From Omphiscola glabra (Eukaryota; Mollusca; Gastropoda; Lymnaeidae), in contig OZ024795.1 of the NCBI GenBank assembly GCA_964017045.1, positions 53,917,350 to 53,981,349 of the forward strand: a stretch of 64,000 bases of DNA, written 5' to 3'. Position numbers and translations under genes: made by a program. Below the pieces are notes generated by a model. The model had not been told where the DNA came from. It made no database searches and worked only from the letters and a program-made list of their open reading frames with translations. The first letter of the stretch is position 1, and every line of letters starts with the position of its first letter. Below are positions 23,884 through 35,944 of the stretch, piece by piece.

Positions 23884-24478
23884 GCCGATGCACAGTTCCA
23901 CTCACAGACAGATGCACAGTTCCACTCACAGACCAATGCAAAGTTCCACTCACAGACAGATGCACAGTTCCACTCACAGACCGATGCACAGTTCCACTCA
24001 CGGACCGATGCACAGTTCCACTCACGGACCGATGCACAGTTCCATTCACGGGCCCAGTTCCACTCACAGGCCGATGTACAGTTCCACTCACGGGCCTATG
24101 CACAGTTCCACTCACGGGCCGATGCACAGTTCAACTCACGGGCCGATGCACAGTTCCACTCACGTGCCGATGTACAGTTCCACTCACGGGCCGATGCACA
24201 GTTCCACTCACGGACCGATGCACAGTTCCACTCACGGGCAATTGCACAGTTCCACTCACGGGCAATTGCACAGTTCCACTCACGGGCCGATGCACAGTCC
24301 CACCCACGGGCAATTGCACAGTTCCACTCACGGGCAATTGCAGTTCCACTCACGGGCCGATGCACAGTTCCACCCAAGGGCTTTGCACAGTTCCACTTAC
24401 AGGCCGATGCACAGTTCCACTCACGGGCCGATGCACAGTTCCACTCACGGGCCGATGCACAGTTCCACTCACGGGCCA
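23884..24478. repeat. 24-bp minisatellite, about 25 copies
   Basis: CACAGTTCCACTCACGGGCC followed by GATG repeats, with CAATTG and AGACCGATG variants and a few 18-bp units. Because 24 is divisible by 3, two plus frames stay open for about 200 codons (AQFHSRAD and HSSTHGPM repeats). I treat these as artefacts. Confidence 0.95.
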
Positions 24479-24563
24479 CATGACAGAATTCGCTCATGAG
24501 TTTATCATTATTTTTATTATAAAAAAAACCTACAAATCTAATAATAAATAGTGAGGTAACAAC

Positions 24564-24735
24564 TACAGCAAGTATTCTGAACAACTACAGCAAGCATTCT
24601 GAACAACTACAGCAAGCATTCTGAACAACTACAGCAAGCATTCTGAACAACTACAGCAAGCATTCTGAACAACTACAGCAAGCATTCTGAACAACTACAG
24701 CACGCCTTCTCAAGAACTACAGCAAGCATTCTGAC
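24564..24735. repeat. 22-bp minisatellite, about 8 copies
   Basis: GAACAACTACAGCAAGCATT followed by CT repeats almost perfectly, then grades into the 36-bp array. Confidence 0.92.
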
Positions 24736-24893
24736 TACGACATTGACCGTAACTACAGCACACATTCTGACTGCGAGATTGACCGTAACTACAGCACACA
24801 TTCTGACTGCGACATTGACCGCAACTACAGCACACATTCTGACTGCGAGATTGACCGTAACTACAGCACACATTCTGACTGCGACATTTACCG
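24736..24893. repeat. 36-bp minisatellite, about 4 copies, sharing its core with the 22-bp array
   Basis: GACTGCGAGATTGACCGT followed by AACTACAGCACACATTCT repeats. The AACTACAGCA and CATTCTGA blocks are those of the preceding 22-bp array. Confidence 0.9.
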
Positions 24894-25165
24894 TATGTGT
24901 GCTTCTCATGGTCAGATTCCCCATAATTCCATGCAATCTCTGACGGACAAAGGGAAAACAGAAAACGAATTTTAAAAGAAAAGAGAAACGAGAAGATCTT
25001 AGAGACCCGGTAAAGTTTACAAGATGTGTACAGGTAGATATCAGAGCGGCGCCCGTGCACACACTTCTCGGCACCCCGTCCGATGGAAAGAACTTCCTCC
25101 TAAATGACTGGCTAAACAAATGAATATCGGTGGCGTGCGCGTTACAATAAGGTTTGGCTGGGAGG

Positions 25166-25388
25166 TTTATGCGAAACGTTTCATTTAATTGGCTTCATGC
25201 GAAACATTTCATTTAATTAGCTTTATGCGAAACGTTTTATTTAATTGACTTCATGCGAAACATCTTATTTAGTTAGCTCTATGCGAAACGTTTCATTTAA
25301 CTAGCTTTATGCGAAATATTTCATTTAACTAGCTTTATGCGAAACGTTTCATTTAGCTAGCTTTATGCGAAACGTTTCATTTAGTTGG
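25166..25388. repeat. 28-bp minisatellite, 8 copies
   Basis: GCTTTATGCGAAACGTTTCA followed by TTTAATTA repeats, with CTTCATGC and CTCTATGC variants. Confidence 0.92.
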
Positions 25389-26092
25389 CTATCTCTCTCA
25401 ATGCCATGTATCAAGACTCTTTTTTTATTGACACTAGAAATCTCCAAACAAATGATTCTATTCTTTCAAGGAAACAAGTTTCCTTTTGTCAATCAAAGAA
25501 GTCATTCCAAAATACGCTGGCTATTCAAACTTAAGAAGGCCAGATTTCCTTTGGTGGATTTTTTTATAGTGGAGTACTAATAGTACTGATAGAATTCAAT
25601 AATAATAGTTTTGTCTATGAACAGCAACGTTAATCCATAAAAACAAAGTTTTTAGTATAGATCCTTTAGAATCATTTTTTTGTTGCATTTATGTAGCTGT
25701 ACGTGATTTATCATTGGTGTGAATGTAGCAACTGATTTTTGGCATGGGAATGGCTTTCATCAAACTTAATGCATGTGAAACCTAATAGACTAAAGATAGA
25801 TTTCAAAGCACACAGCAACAGCTACACAATCTCCACACCAAACACGCTACCATGAAGAAATCATTAACACTCCCCCCCCCACCACCAAACACACTTTTTC
25901 AAAAAATGGATATGTTGGGGATGAAATTTGTTGTCATCAGCAACGAGTCTATCAGCCAAGTTTCAGCTCGATAAGATGACAAAAAGTGGGTCAATTAGCA
26001 GTCCAAAGATTTTGCTGCCCTAAAGAAAGAACGAAGCAGACGAACAAAAGCGAAGTTAACATAAAGGATTTTAAAAAATGGAAACTTCGAAA
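25389..26092. other. Unique spacer; its right end is duplicated beyond the next array
   Basis: About 25,985-26,092 (GTGGGTCAATTAGCAGTC, AAAGATTTT, CGAACAAAAGCGAAGTTAA) reappears in diverged form at about 27,258-27,365. No gene was recognised. Confidence 0.6.
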
Positions 26093-27252
26093 GTGTGATA
26101 GCCCCAGTAGATGATCTCATCACTTAACATAAGTGTGATAGCCCCAGTAGATGATGTCATCACTTAACATAAGTGTGATAGCCCCAGTAGATGATGTCAT
26201 CACTTAACATAAGTGTGATAGCCCCAGTAGATGATGTCATCACTTAACATAAGTGTGATAGCCCCAGTAGATGATGTCATCACTTAACATAAGTGGGATA
26301 GCCCCAGTAGATGATGTCATCACTTAACATAAGTGTGATAGCCCCAGTAGATGATCTCATCACTTAACATAAGTGTGATAGCCCCAGTAGATGATCTCAT
26401 CACTTAACATAAGTGTGATAGCCCCAGTAGATGATCTCATCACTTAACATAAGTGTGATAGCCCCAGTAGATGATGTCATCACTTAACATAAGTGTGATA
26501 GCCCCAGTAGATGATGTCATCACTTAACATAAGTGTGATAGCCCCAGTAGATGATGTCATCACTTAACATAAGTGGGATAGCCCCAGTAGATGATGTCAT
26601 CACTTAACATAAGTGTGATAGCCCCAGTAGATGATGTCATCACTTAACGAAAGTGTGATAGCCCCAGTAGATGATCTCATCACTTAACGAAAGTGTGATA
26701 GCCCCAGTAGATGATCTCATCACTTAACATAAGTGTGATAGCCCCAGTAGATGATGTCATCACTTAACATAAGTGTGATAGCCTCAGTAGATGATCTCAT
26801 CACTTAACCTAAGTGTGATAGCATAAGTAGATGATCTCATCACTTAACATAAGTGTGATAGCCCCAGTAGATGATGTCATCACTTAACATAAGTGTGATA
26901 GCCCCAGTAGATGATCTCATCACTTAACATAAGTGTGATAGCCCCAGTAGATGATGTCATCACTTAACATAAGTGTGATAGCCCCAGTAGATGATCTCAT
27001 CACTTAACGAAAGTGTGATAGCCCCAGTAGATGATCTCATCACTTAACGTAAGTGTGATAGCCCCAGTAGATGATCTCATCACTTAACATAAGTGTGATA
27101 GCCCCAGTAGATGATGTCATCACTTAACATAAGTGTGATAGCCCCAGTAGATGATCTCATCACTTAACATAAGTGTGATAGCCCCAGTAGATGATGTCAT
27201 CACTTAACGTAAGTGTGATAGCCCCAGTAGATGATCTCATCACTTAACAAAG
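26093..27252. repeat. 40-bp minisatellite, 29 copies
   Basis: GTGTGATAGCCCCAGTAGAT then GATGTCATCACTTAACATAA repeats in perfect register from 26,093. Main variants are GATGTCAT/GATCTCAT and AACATAA/AACGAAA. It is bracketed by a direct duplication of its flank. Confidence 0.96.
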
Positions 27253-27990
27253 GTTGACGGGGAGTGGGTCAATTTGCCGTCGAAAGATTTTACCAGACAG
27301 AAACACACGAACGAAAGCGAAAGTAATATAAAGTATTTTATAACATTAAAAATCGACTACAGTGTGACAAATAACGCTGCAAAAGCGGGTTAGTTGGGTA
27401 GATAACGTTTTCACCGCCTCAAATCGTGTGCCCAGAAATATGTTCAGAAACTGGACATACTGGTGCATCAAGATGGGATAAAAGTGTTCAAATACTTGGA
27501 CTGGTGTGTGACAGTGACATCGTTTAATAAACATGACAGAGTTTCCCGTGTGCCGCCTCTACCGCCTGGAGCCCACAGGGGAAAGCAAGACCGCGCCGTG
27601 AGATCATACTATGCAGGGGCATCGCCATCCTGGTGCACTGGCCACCGGCTGTGAAACTTGACCGCTCACGAACGTGATCCGATGCCAACGTCAGCAGACG
27701 TCTACACGTTGGGTACACTCGGTCCATTGAACATGTGGGGACCAACAGATCGGTCGTGGGGACCAACAGATCGGTCGCAGGTAAATGTCAGACCCGCAGA
27801 GGGACGTGCTAGGTGAGCACAGACAGGCCTCAGATCAGTGGTTCTCGTAATGTAGTTTGGGGTGCAATCAAAACAGATGGGTAGATGCATGCACAATCAC
27901 AATGGGCCAAACTGTCCCCAGACAACACAAACCTCCTAAACGCACATAAACAGAAATGATTATCGTCAATGCGCCAGGTCCTTAAGAAGC
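27253..27990. other. Flank duplicate followed by unique sequence, no gene recognised
   Basis: 27,258-27,365 is the diverged copy of the left flank. Frames at 27,463-27,766 on both strands lack recognisable domains. CAACAGATCGGTCG is duplicated near 27,742-27,778. Confidence 0.5.
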
Positions 27991-28264
27991 ACATGTCCAA
28001 ATCGGCAACGGGATAATGACGGCGATGACTCACATACGACAGGTCCTTATGTCCAAATCGGCAACGGGATAATGACGGCGATGACTCACATACGACAGGT
28101 CCTTATGTCCAAATCGGCAACGGGATAATGACGGCGATGACTCACATACGACAGGTCCTTATGTCCAAATCGGCAACGGGATAATGACGGCGATGACTCA
28201 CATACGACAGGTCCTTATGTCCAAATCGGCAACGGGATAATGACGGCGATGATTCACATACGAC
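27991..28264. repeat. 56-bp minisatellite, about 5 copies
   Basis: CTTATGTCCAAATCGGCAAC then GGGATAATGACGGCGATGAC and TCACATACGACAGGTC repeats nearly perfectly. Confidence 0.93.
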
Positions 28265-28567
28265 TAACAGAATATTTTTAAAAGTTTTAAAAAGAAAAAA
28301 ATTACAAATTATTTAAACGAAGTGGCTATTGGTACCCAGGTACCAGAATTGAGAGGTTGTGATTAAAAAACAATTTAAAATATTACTGTTGTGTTTGTAA
28401 GAAAAAAAATGAGGTATCAAATGTAAGATAATTAAATGTACTGTACGTTTGTAAACTTAATTCTACATTTAAACTAAAATAAAGTACTACAAATGACATC
28501 CGAATAGCATTAGTCAAAATGAACCCAGACACGCAGCGCCGCCATTCGCACCCGGGTACCAATAGAC
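28265..28567. other. AT-rich spacer, nothing recognised
   Basis: Unique sequence with AATAAAG-like motifs, but no coding exon was identified. Confidence 0.5.
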
Positions 28568-29066
28568 TCAAGACTGAGGGGGTGATACTGTGCCGGGCCC
28601 ACATAGTCTTGGTGGACGTATGTACATCTTAACATTGAGGGGGTGATACTGTGCCGGGCCCACATAGTCTTGGTGGACGTATGTACATCTTAACATTGAG
28701 GGGGTGATACTGTGCCAGGCCCACATAGTCTTGGTGGACGTATGTGCATCTTAAGACTGAGGGGGTGATACTATTCCGGGCCCACATAGTCTTGGTGGAC
28801 GTATGTACATCTTAAGATTGAGGGGGTGATACTGTGCCGGGCCCACATAGTCTTGGTGGATGTATGTACATTCTTAACATTGAGGGGGTGATACTGTGCC
28901 AGGCCCACTTAGTCTTGGTGGATGTATGTACATTCTTAACATTGAGGGGGTGATACTGTGCCAGGCCCACATAGTCTTGGTGGACGTATGTGCATCTTAA
29001 GACTGAGGGGGTGATACTGTCCCGGGCCCACATAGTCTTGGTGGACGTATGTGCATCTTAAGACTG
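28568..29066. repeat. 61-bp minisatellite, about 8 copies
   Basis: TTGAGGGGGTGATACTGTGC then CGGGCCCACATAGTCTTGGT and GGACGTATGTACATCTTAA repeats, with a 1-bp insertion (ACATTCTTAA) in two units. Confidence 0.93.
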
Positions 29067-29597
29067 GGGGAGGGGGTGGGGTGGAGGTGTTTCCAATTAT
29101 GTTTAGCCTCATTCTCGTCAGGGCCACAAAGAGCTCTAAGGACTATATGTGTTGGCATAAGCGTGGATGAGACGGCCGCCTGGAGCACTATCTCCGCACA
29201 TGGCTACAGGGGCACACGTTCAGGAACCAACGGTTAAGAACCTCCACTCAAATGGCGACCTTTAAGGTTGGGGTGGGGGGGGGGGGGGATTAGACACATG
29301 GAAATAAGCAAAGGGGTGGGTGGGGGGACTTGGTAGGAGTGTGATTTTTAAAAAGAATCGTTTCGAATCTGGGGTCCATCACTGCAGATAGAGAATAAAA
29401 TGGAGGAGGGGTGAGATTCTTTCCTTGGAGGCAGACTTTTAGCATATTTTTGTTGGGTATATGGTTTTGATGTTACAGATGACCTATAATAGACGGGAAA
29501 AGCAGAAGGGGGGCATTAGCTAATCGTCTGATGGAAATGGAAGTCAACAGAAACGGGAGGAGATTGGTCACTTTCCGGACTAGCAACAGTAATACCA
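29067..29597. other. Unique spacer with poly-G tract (29,275-29,288)
   Basis: No gene was recognised. It contains the ATG that opens the long repeat-encoded frame at 29,531. Confidence 0.5.
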
Positions 29598-32500
29598 GTT
29601 CAGAGGGAAGGATTGTGTATCTTTCTCTGCTACCTGGGGAAAGTACCAGTTCAGAGGGAAGGATTGGGTATCTTTCTCTGCTACCTGGGGAAAGTACCAG
29701 TTCAGATGGAAGGATTGTGTATCTTTCACTGCTACCAGTTCAGAAGGAAGGATTGTGTATCTTTCTCTGCTACCAGTTCAGGGGGAAGGATTGTGTATCT
29801 TTCTCTGCTACCTGGGGAAAGTACCATTTCAGAAGGAAGGATTGTGTATCTTTCTCTGCTACCTGGGGAAAGTACCAGTTCAGAGGGAAGGATTGGGTAT
29901 CTTTCTCTGCTACCTGGGGAAAGTACCAGTTCAGATGGAAGGATTGTGTATCTTTCACTGCTACCAGTTCAGAAGGAAGGATTGTGTATCTTTCTCTGCT
30001 ACCAGTTCAGGGGGAAGGATTGTGTATCTTTCTCTGCTACCTGGGGAAAGTACCAGTTCAGAAGGAAGGATTGTGTATCTTTCTCTGCTACCCGGGGAAA
30101 GTACCAGTTCAGAAGGTAGGATTGTGTATCTTTCTCTGCTACCTGGGAAAGTACCAGTTCAGAGGGAAGGATTGGGTATCTTTCTCTGCTACCTGGGGAA
30201 AGTACCAGTTCAGGGGGAAGGATTGGGTATCTTTCTCTGCTACCCGGGGAAAGTACCAGTTCAGAGGGAAGGATTGGGTATCTTTCTCTGCTACCTGGGG
30301 AAAGTACAAGTTCAGAGGGAAGGATTTGGTATCTTTCTCTGCTACCTGGGGAAAGTACCAGTTCAGAGGGAAGGATTGGGTATCTTTCTCTGCTACCCGG
30401 GGAATGTACCAGTTCAGAGGGAAGGATTGGGTATCTTTCTCTGCTACCAGTTCAGGAGAAAGGATTGTGTATCTTTCTCTGCTACCTGGGAAAGTACCAG
30501 TTCAGAGGGAAGGATTGGGTATCTTTCTCTGCTACCTGGGGAAAGTACCAGTTCAGGGGGAAGGATTGGGTATCTTTCTCTGCTACCCGGGGAAAGTACC
30601 AGTTCAGAGGGAAGGATTGGGTATCTTTCTCTGCTACCTGGGGAAAGTACAAGTTCAGAGGGAAGGATTTGGTATCTTTCTCTGCTACCTGGGGAAAGTA
30701 CCATTTCAGAAGGAAGGATTGTGTATCTTTCTCTGCTACCTGGGGAAAGTACCAGTTCAGAGGGAAGGATTGGGTATCTTTCTCTGCTACCTGGGGAAAG
30801 TACCAGTTCAGATGGAAGGATTGTGTATCTTTCACTGCTACCAGTTCAGAAGGAAGGATTGTGTATCTTTCTCTGCTACCAGTTCAGGGGGAAGGATTGT
30901 GTATCTTTCTCTGCTACCTGGGGAAAGTACCAGTTCAGAAGGAAGGATTGTGTATCTTTCTCTGCTACCCGGGGAAAGTACCAGTTCAGAAGGTAGGATT
31001 GTGTATCTTTCTCTGCTACCTGGGAAAGTACCAGTTCAGAGGGAAGGATTGGGTATCTTTCTCTGCTACCTGGGGAAAGTACCAGTTCAGGGGGAAGGAT
31101 TGGGTATCTTTCTCTGCTACCCGGGGAAAGTACCAGTTCAGAGGGAAGGATTGGGTATCTTTCTCTGCTACCTGGGGAAAGTACAAGTTCAGAGGGAAGG
31201 ATTTGGTATCTTTCTCTGCTACCTGGGGAAAGTACCAGTTCAGAGGGAAGGATTGGGTATCTTTCTCTGCTACCCGGGGAATGTACCAGTTCAGAGGGAA
31301 GGATTGGGTATCTTTCTCTGCTACCAGTTCAGGAGAAAGGATTGTGTATCTTTCTCTGCTACCAGTTCAGGAGAAAGGGTTGTGTATCTTTCTCTGCTAC
31401 CAGTTCAGATGGAAGGATTGTGTATCTTTCTCTGCTACCAGTTCAGGAGAAAGGATTGTGTATCTTTCTCTGCTACCAGTTCAGATGGGAGGATTGTGTA
31501 TCTTTCTCTGCTACCAGTTCAGGAGAAAGGATTGTGTATCTTTCTCTGCTACCAGTTCAGGAGAAAGGATTGTGTATCTTTCTCTGCTACCAGTTCAGGA
31601 GAAAGGATTGTGTATCTCTCTGTGCTACCAGGGGAAAGTACCAGTTCAGAGGGAAGGATTGTGTATCTTTCTCTGCAACCAGTTCAGAAGGAAGGATTGT
31701 GTATCTTTCTGTGCTACCAGTTCAGAGGGAAGGATTGTGTATCTTTTCTGCTACCTGGGGAAAGTACCAGTTCAGAAGGAAGGATTGTGTATCTTTCTCT
31801 GCTACCAGTTCAGAAGGAAGGATTGTGTATCTTTCTCTGCTACCAGTTCAGAGGGAAGGATTGTGTATCTTTTCTGCTACCTGGGGAAAGTACCAGTTCA
31901 GAAGGAAGGATTGGGTATCTTTCTCTGCTACCTGGGGAAAGTACCAGTTCAGATGGAAGGATTGTGTATCTTTCACTGCTACCAGTTCAGAAGGAAGGAT
32001 TGTGTATCTTTCTCTGCTACCAGTTCAGGGGGAAGGATTGTGTATCTTTCTCTGCTACCTGGGGAAAGTACCAGTTCAGAAGGAAGGATTGTGTATCTTT
32101 CTCTGCTACCTGGGGAAAGTACCAGTTCAGAGGGAAGGATTGGGTATCTTTCTCTGCTACCTGGGGAAAGTACCAGTTCAGATGGAAGGATTGTGTATCT
32201 TTCACTGCTACCAGTTCAGAAGGAAGGATTGTGTATCCTTCTCTGCTACCAGTTCAGGGGGAAGGATTGTGTATCTTTCTCTGCTACCTGGGGAAAGTAC
32301 CAGTTCAGAAGGAAGGATTGTGTATCTTTCTCCGCTACCCGGGGAAAGTACCAGTTCAGAGGGAAGGATTGGGTATCTTTCTCTGCTACCTGGGGAAAGT
32401 ACAAGTTCAGAGGGAAGGATTTGGTATCTTTCTCTGCTACCTGGGGAAAGTACCAGTTCAGAGGGAAGGATTGGGTATCTTTCTCTGCTACCCGGGGAAT

Positions 32501-33370
32501 GTACCAGTTCAGAGGGAAGGATTGGGTATCTTTCTCTGCTACCAGTTCAGGAGAAAGGATTGTGTATCTTTCTCTGCTACCAGTTCAGGAGAAAGGGTTG
32601 TGTATCTTTCTCTGCTACCAGTTCAGATGGAAGGATTGTGTATCTTTCTCTGCTACCAGTTCAGAGGGAAGGATTGTGTATCTTTCTCTGCTACCAGTTC
32701 AGATGGGAGGATTGTGTATCTTTCTCTGCTACCAGTTCAGGAGAAAGGATTGTGTATCTTTCTCTGCTACCAGTTCAGGAGAAAGGATTGTGTATCTTTT
32801 TCTGCTACCAGTTCAGGAGAAAGGATTGTGTATCTTTCTCTGCTACCAGTTCAGGAGAAAGGATTGTGTATCTCTCTGTGCTACCAGGGGAAAGTACCAG
32901 TTCAGAGGGAAGGATTGTGTATCTTTCTCTGCTACCAGTTCAGAAGGAAGGATTGTGTATCTTTCTCTGCTACCAGTTCAGAGGGAAGGATTGTGTATCT
33001 TTTCTGCTACCTGGGGAAAGTACCAGTTCAGAAGGAAGGATTGTGTATCTTTCTCTGCTACCAGTTCAGAGGGAAGGATTGTGTATCTTTTCTGCTACCT
33101 GGGGAAAGTACCAGTTCAGAAGGAAGGATTGTGTATCTTTCTCTGCTACCCGGGGAAAGTACCAGTTCAGAAGGAAGGATTGGGTATCTTTCTCTGCTAC
33201 TCGAGGAAAGTACCAGTTCAGAAGGAAGGATTGTGTATCTTTCTCTGCTACCCGGGGAAAGTACCAGTTCAGAAGGAAGGATTGTGTATCTTTCTCTGCT
33301 ACCCGGGGAAAGTACCAGTTCAGAAGGAAGGATTGTGTATCTTTCTCTGCCACCAGGGGACAGTACTAGT
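29598..33370. repeat. Compound 38/51-bp minisatellite, 3.8 kb, open in all three plus frames
   Basis: The core unit CCAGTTCAGAGGGAAGGATT then GTGTATCTTTCTCTGCTA is 38 bp. Many units add CCTGGGGAAAGTA to make 51 bp. No forward frame of either unit contains a stop in its usual form, so plus frames of 1283, 982 and 675 codons overlap through the array. Private variants recur 877 bp apart (CCATTTCAGAAGG at 29,824 and 30,701; AAGGTAGG stops ending frames at 30,119 and 30,996), showing block duplication inside the array. The low-complexity product, frame switching at each 38-bp unit and lack of gene structure argue against a protein. Confidence 0.93.
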
Positions 33371-33470
33371 TCAGAAAATTAGGCCAACATGTACGGCTCG
33401 CATCTCAGTGTAAATGAGAATAAAACACGTTTTTCCTATAAATCCTGTAAATGCATTTTTGTTTGAACTT

Positions 33471-33866
33471 ATGTAATTGTACGTGATTTTGTAATTGTAC
33501 GTGATTTTGTAATTGTACATGATTTTGTATTTGTACGTGATTTTGTATTTGTACATGATTTTGTATTTGTACGTGATTTTGTAATTGTACATGATTTTGT
33601 ATTTGTACGTGATTTTGTATTTGTACATGATTTTGTATTTGTACGTGATTTTGTATTTGTACATGATTTTGTAATTGTACGTGATTTTGTAATTGTACAT
33701 GATTTTGTATTTGTACGTGATTTTGTATTTGTACATGATTTTGTATTTGTACGTGATTTTGTAATTGTACATGATTTTGTATTTGTACGTGATTTTGTAT
33801 TTGTACATGATTTTGTATTTGTACGTGATTTTGTATTTGTACGTGATTTTGTATTTGTACGTGATT
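33471..33866. repeat. 18-bp minisatellite, 22 copies
   Basis: GATTTTGTATTTGTACGT repeats with TATTTG/TAATTG and ACGT/ACAT variants. The in-frame period gives YKYKIT-type and TNTKSC-type minus frames, which are artefacts. Confidence 0.95.
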
Positions 33867-34170
33867 TTAAACAACACGAAAAACTCATTTTGGTGGTTAC
33901 CGGAAATTTGATAGAAAGAAATTTTGGCGACAGAAAATTGATCGAATCTATTTTTCAGTTCACACGTTAAAATGTTCGTCAAATTTCTTTTTGAACGCAC
34001 TATACAACTGATGACCGGCATTTGCGTGGCAAGGTCAACTATTTCTACGCCCATATTTATTGTTCAATGCACACACACACACTAAAACGTGGAACCATAA
34101 CTAATTATTTGAACAGCATCCCACTCAGTCGTCATGTACGATCACCGCACATCTGAACTCAGAGAGCGCG
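33867..34170. other. Unique spacer, nothing recognised
   Basis: It contains a short AC microsatellite near 34,069-34,082. Confidence 0.5.
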
Positions 34171-35358
34171 CCACAAGTCAGATCTAATGCTGATCTACTG
34201 TCTACCCTTTGTCTCCACAAGTCAGATCTAATGCTAATCTACTATCTACCCTTTGTCTCCACAAGTCAGATCTAATGCTGATCTACTATCTACCCTTTGT
34301 CTCCACAAGTCAGATCTAATGCTGATCTACTGTCTACCCTTTGTCTCCACAAGTCAGATCTAATGCTGATCTACTATCTACCCTTTGTCTACACAAGTCA
34401 GATCTAATGCTGATCTACTATCTACCCTTTGTCTCCACAAGTCAGATCTAATGCTAATCTACTATCTACCCTTTGTCTCCACAAGTCAGATCTAATGCTG
34501 ATCTACTGTCTACCCTTTGTCTCCACAAGTCAGATCGAATGCTAATCTACTGTCTACCCTTTGTCTCCACAAGTCAGATCTAATGCTGATCTACTATCTA
34601 CCCTTTGTCTCCACAAGTCAGATCTAATGCTAATCTACTGTCTACCCTTTGTCTCCACAAGTCAGATCTAATGCTGATCTACTGTCTACCCTTTGTCTCC
34701 ACAAGTCAGATCTAATGCTGATCTACTGTCTGCCCTTTGTCTCCACAAGTCAGATCTAATGCTAATCTACTGTCTACACTTTGTCTCCACAAGTCAGATC
34801 TAATGCTGATCTACTATCTACCCGTTGTCTCCACAAGTCAGATCTAATGCTGATCTACTGTCTACCCTTTGTCTCCACAAGTCAGATCTAATGCTGATCT
34901 ACTATCTACCCTTTGTCTCCACAAGTCAGATCTAATGCTGATCTACTGTCTACCCTTTGTCTCCACAAGTCAGATCTAATGCTGATCTACTGTCTACCCT
35001 TTGTCTCCACAAGTCAGATCTAATGCTGATCTACTATCTACCCTTTGTCTCCACAAGTCAGATCTAATGCTGATCTACTGTCTACCCTTTGTCTCCACAA
35101 GTCAGATCTAATGCTGATCTACTGTCTACCCTTTGTCTCCACAAGTCAGATCTAATGCTGATCTACTATCTACCCTTTGTCTCCACAAGTCAGATCTAAT
35201 GCTGATCTACTATCTACCCTTTGTCTCCACAAGTCAGATCTAATGCTGACCTACTATCTACTCTTTGTCTCCACAAGTCAGATCTAATGCTGATCTACTA
35301 TCTACCCTTTGTCTCCACAAGTCAGATCTAATGCTGATCTACTATCTACCCTTTGTCT
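34171..35358. repeat. 44-bp minisatellite, 27 copies in exact register
   Basis: CCACAAGTCAGATCTAATGC then TGATCTACTATCTACCCTTT and GTCT repeats from 34,171 to 35,358, exactly 27 periods with no indel. Two sites vary independently: GCTGATC/GCTAATC and CTACTATC/CTACTGTC. Confidence 0.97.
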
Positions 35359-35944
35359 CCGCACCGGCAAACCAAGGCATGCCCCTCCCCCCACCCCCCG
35401 GGTCCGTTCATTAAGTTCACTACAGGATGCTAACGAGGCGGCTTGGTGCGATGGGGCCGTAAACAGAATTTAGAATCAGATTTCACATTATGAAAAGATG
35501 TCAAGAATGATGTTCGTTTTACGTTTACAGATAACGCCATGACGTCAATGTTTCAATAACTAGTGTGGGTCAAACCTACTAATCGGTGCACACCTGCATT
35601 TGTGGACAGACAGGGTCGCGGCCACAGGTAAATGGTTCCCATTGTGAGAGGCGCGTAACTCAATCGACGTGAAAGGAACAGTGTAAGTGTAGAAACAAAA
35701 GGCGGGGCGGGGGGGGGGGGGGAGTCCATGCGCGCACGCACACATACCTTCAACCTATCTGGAGAAATCAGACTACGTACAGTGAGCGTATTGTAAGACA
35801 TGTATTCTCACAAGCAAGGCGTGAGTCACCCTGGGGAAAAGAAGAGGGAGAGGAGTGTAGAACAGGTGCAGGGGTACACACCGAGCCTTCCAGATGGCAA
35901 ACGTAATATGAGGAAGTCTCTTACAAACCCTCCGGTGTGAGGGA
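35359..35944. other. Unique spacer with poly-G tract (35,709-35,722)
   Basis: Both strands were inspected for RAPGEF-like exons and none was found. Confidence 0.5.

Noticed and set aside
23881..24499. Two 200-codon plus frames of a His/Ser/Gln-rich repeat protein
   Set aside because: Both arise from the 24-bp tandem unit whose length is a multiple of three. Overlapping frames are equally open, and no promoter or splice context supports either.
26093..27252. CRISPR-like regular repeats
   Set aside because: Whole 40-bp units are tandem with no variable spacers, there are no cas genes, and the genome is eukaryotic. The same applies to the 14,997-21,465 array.
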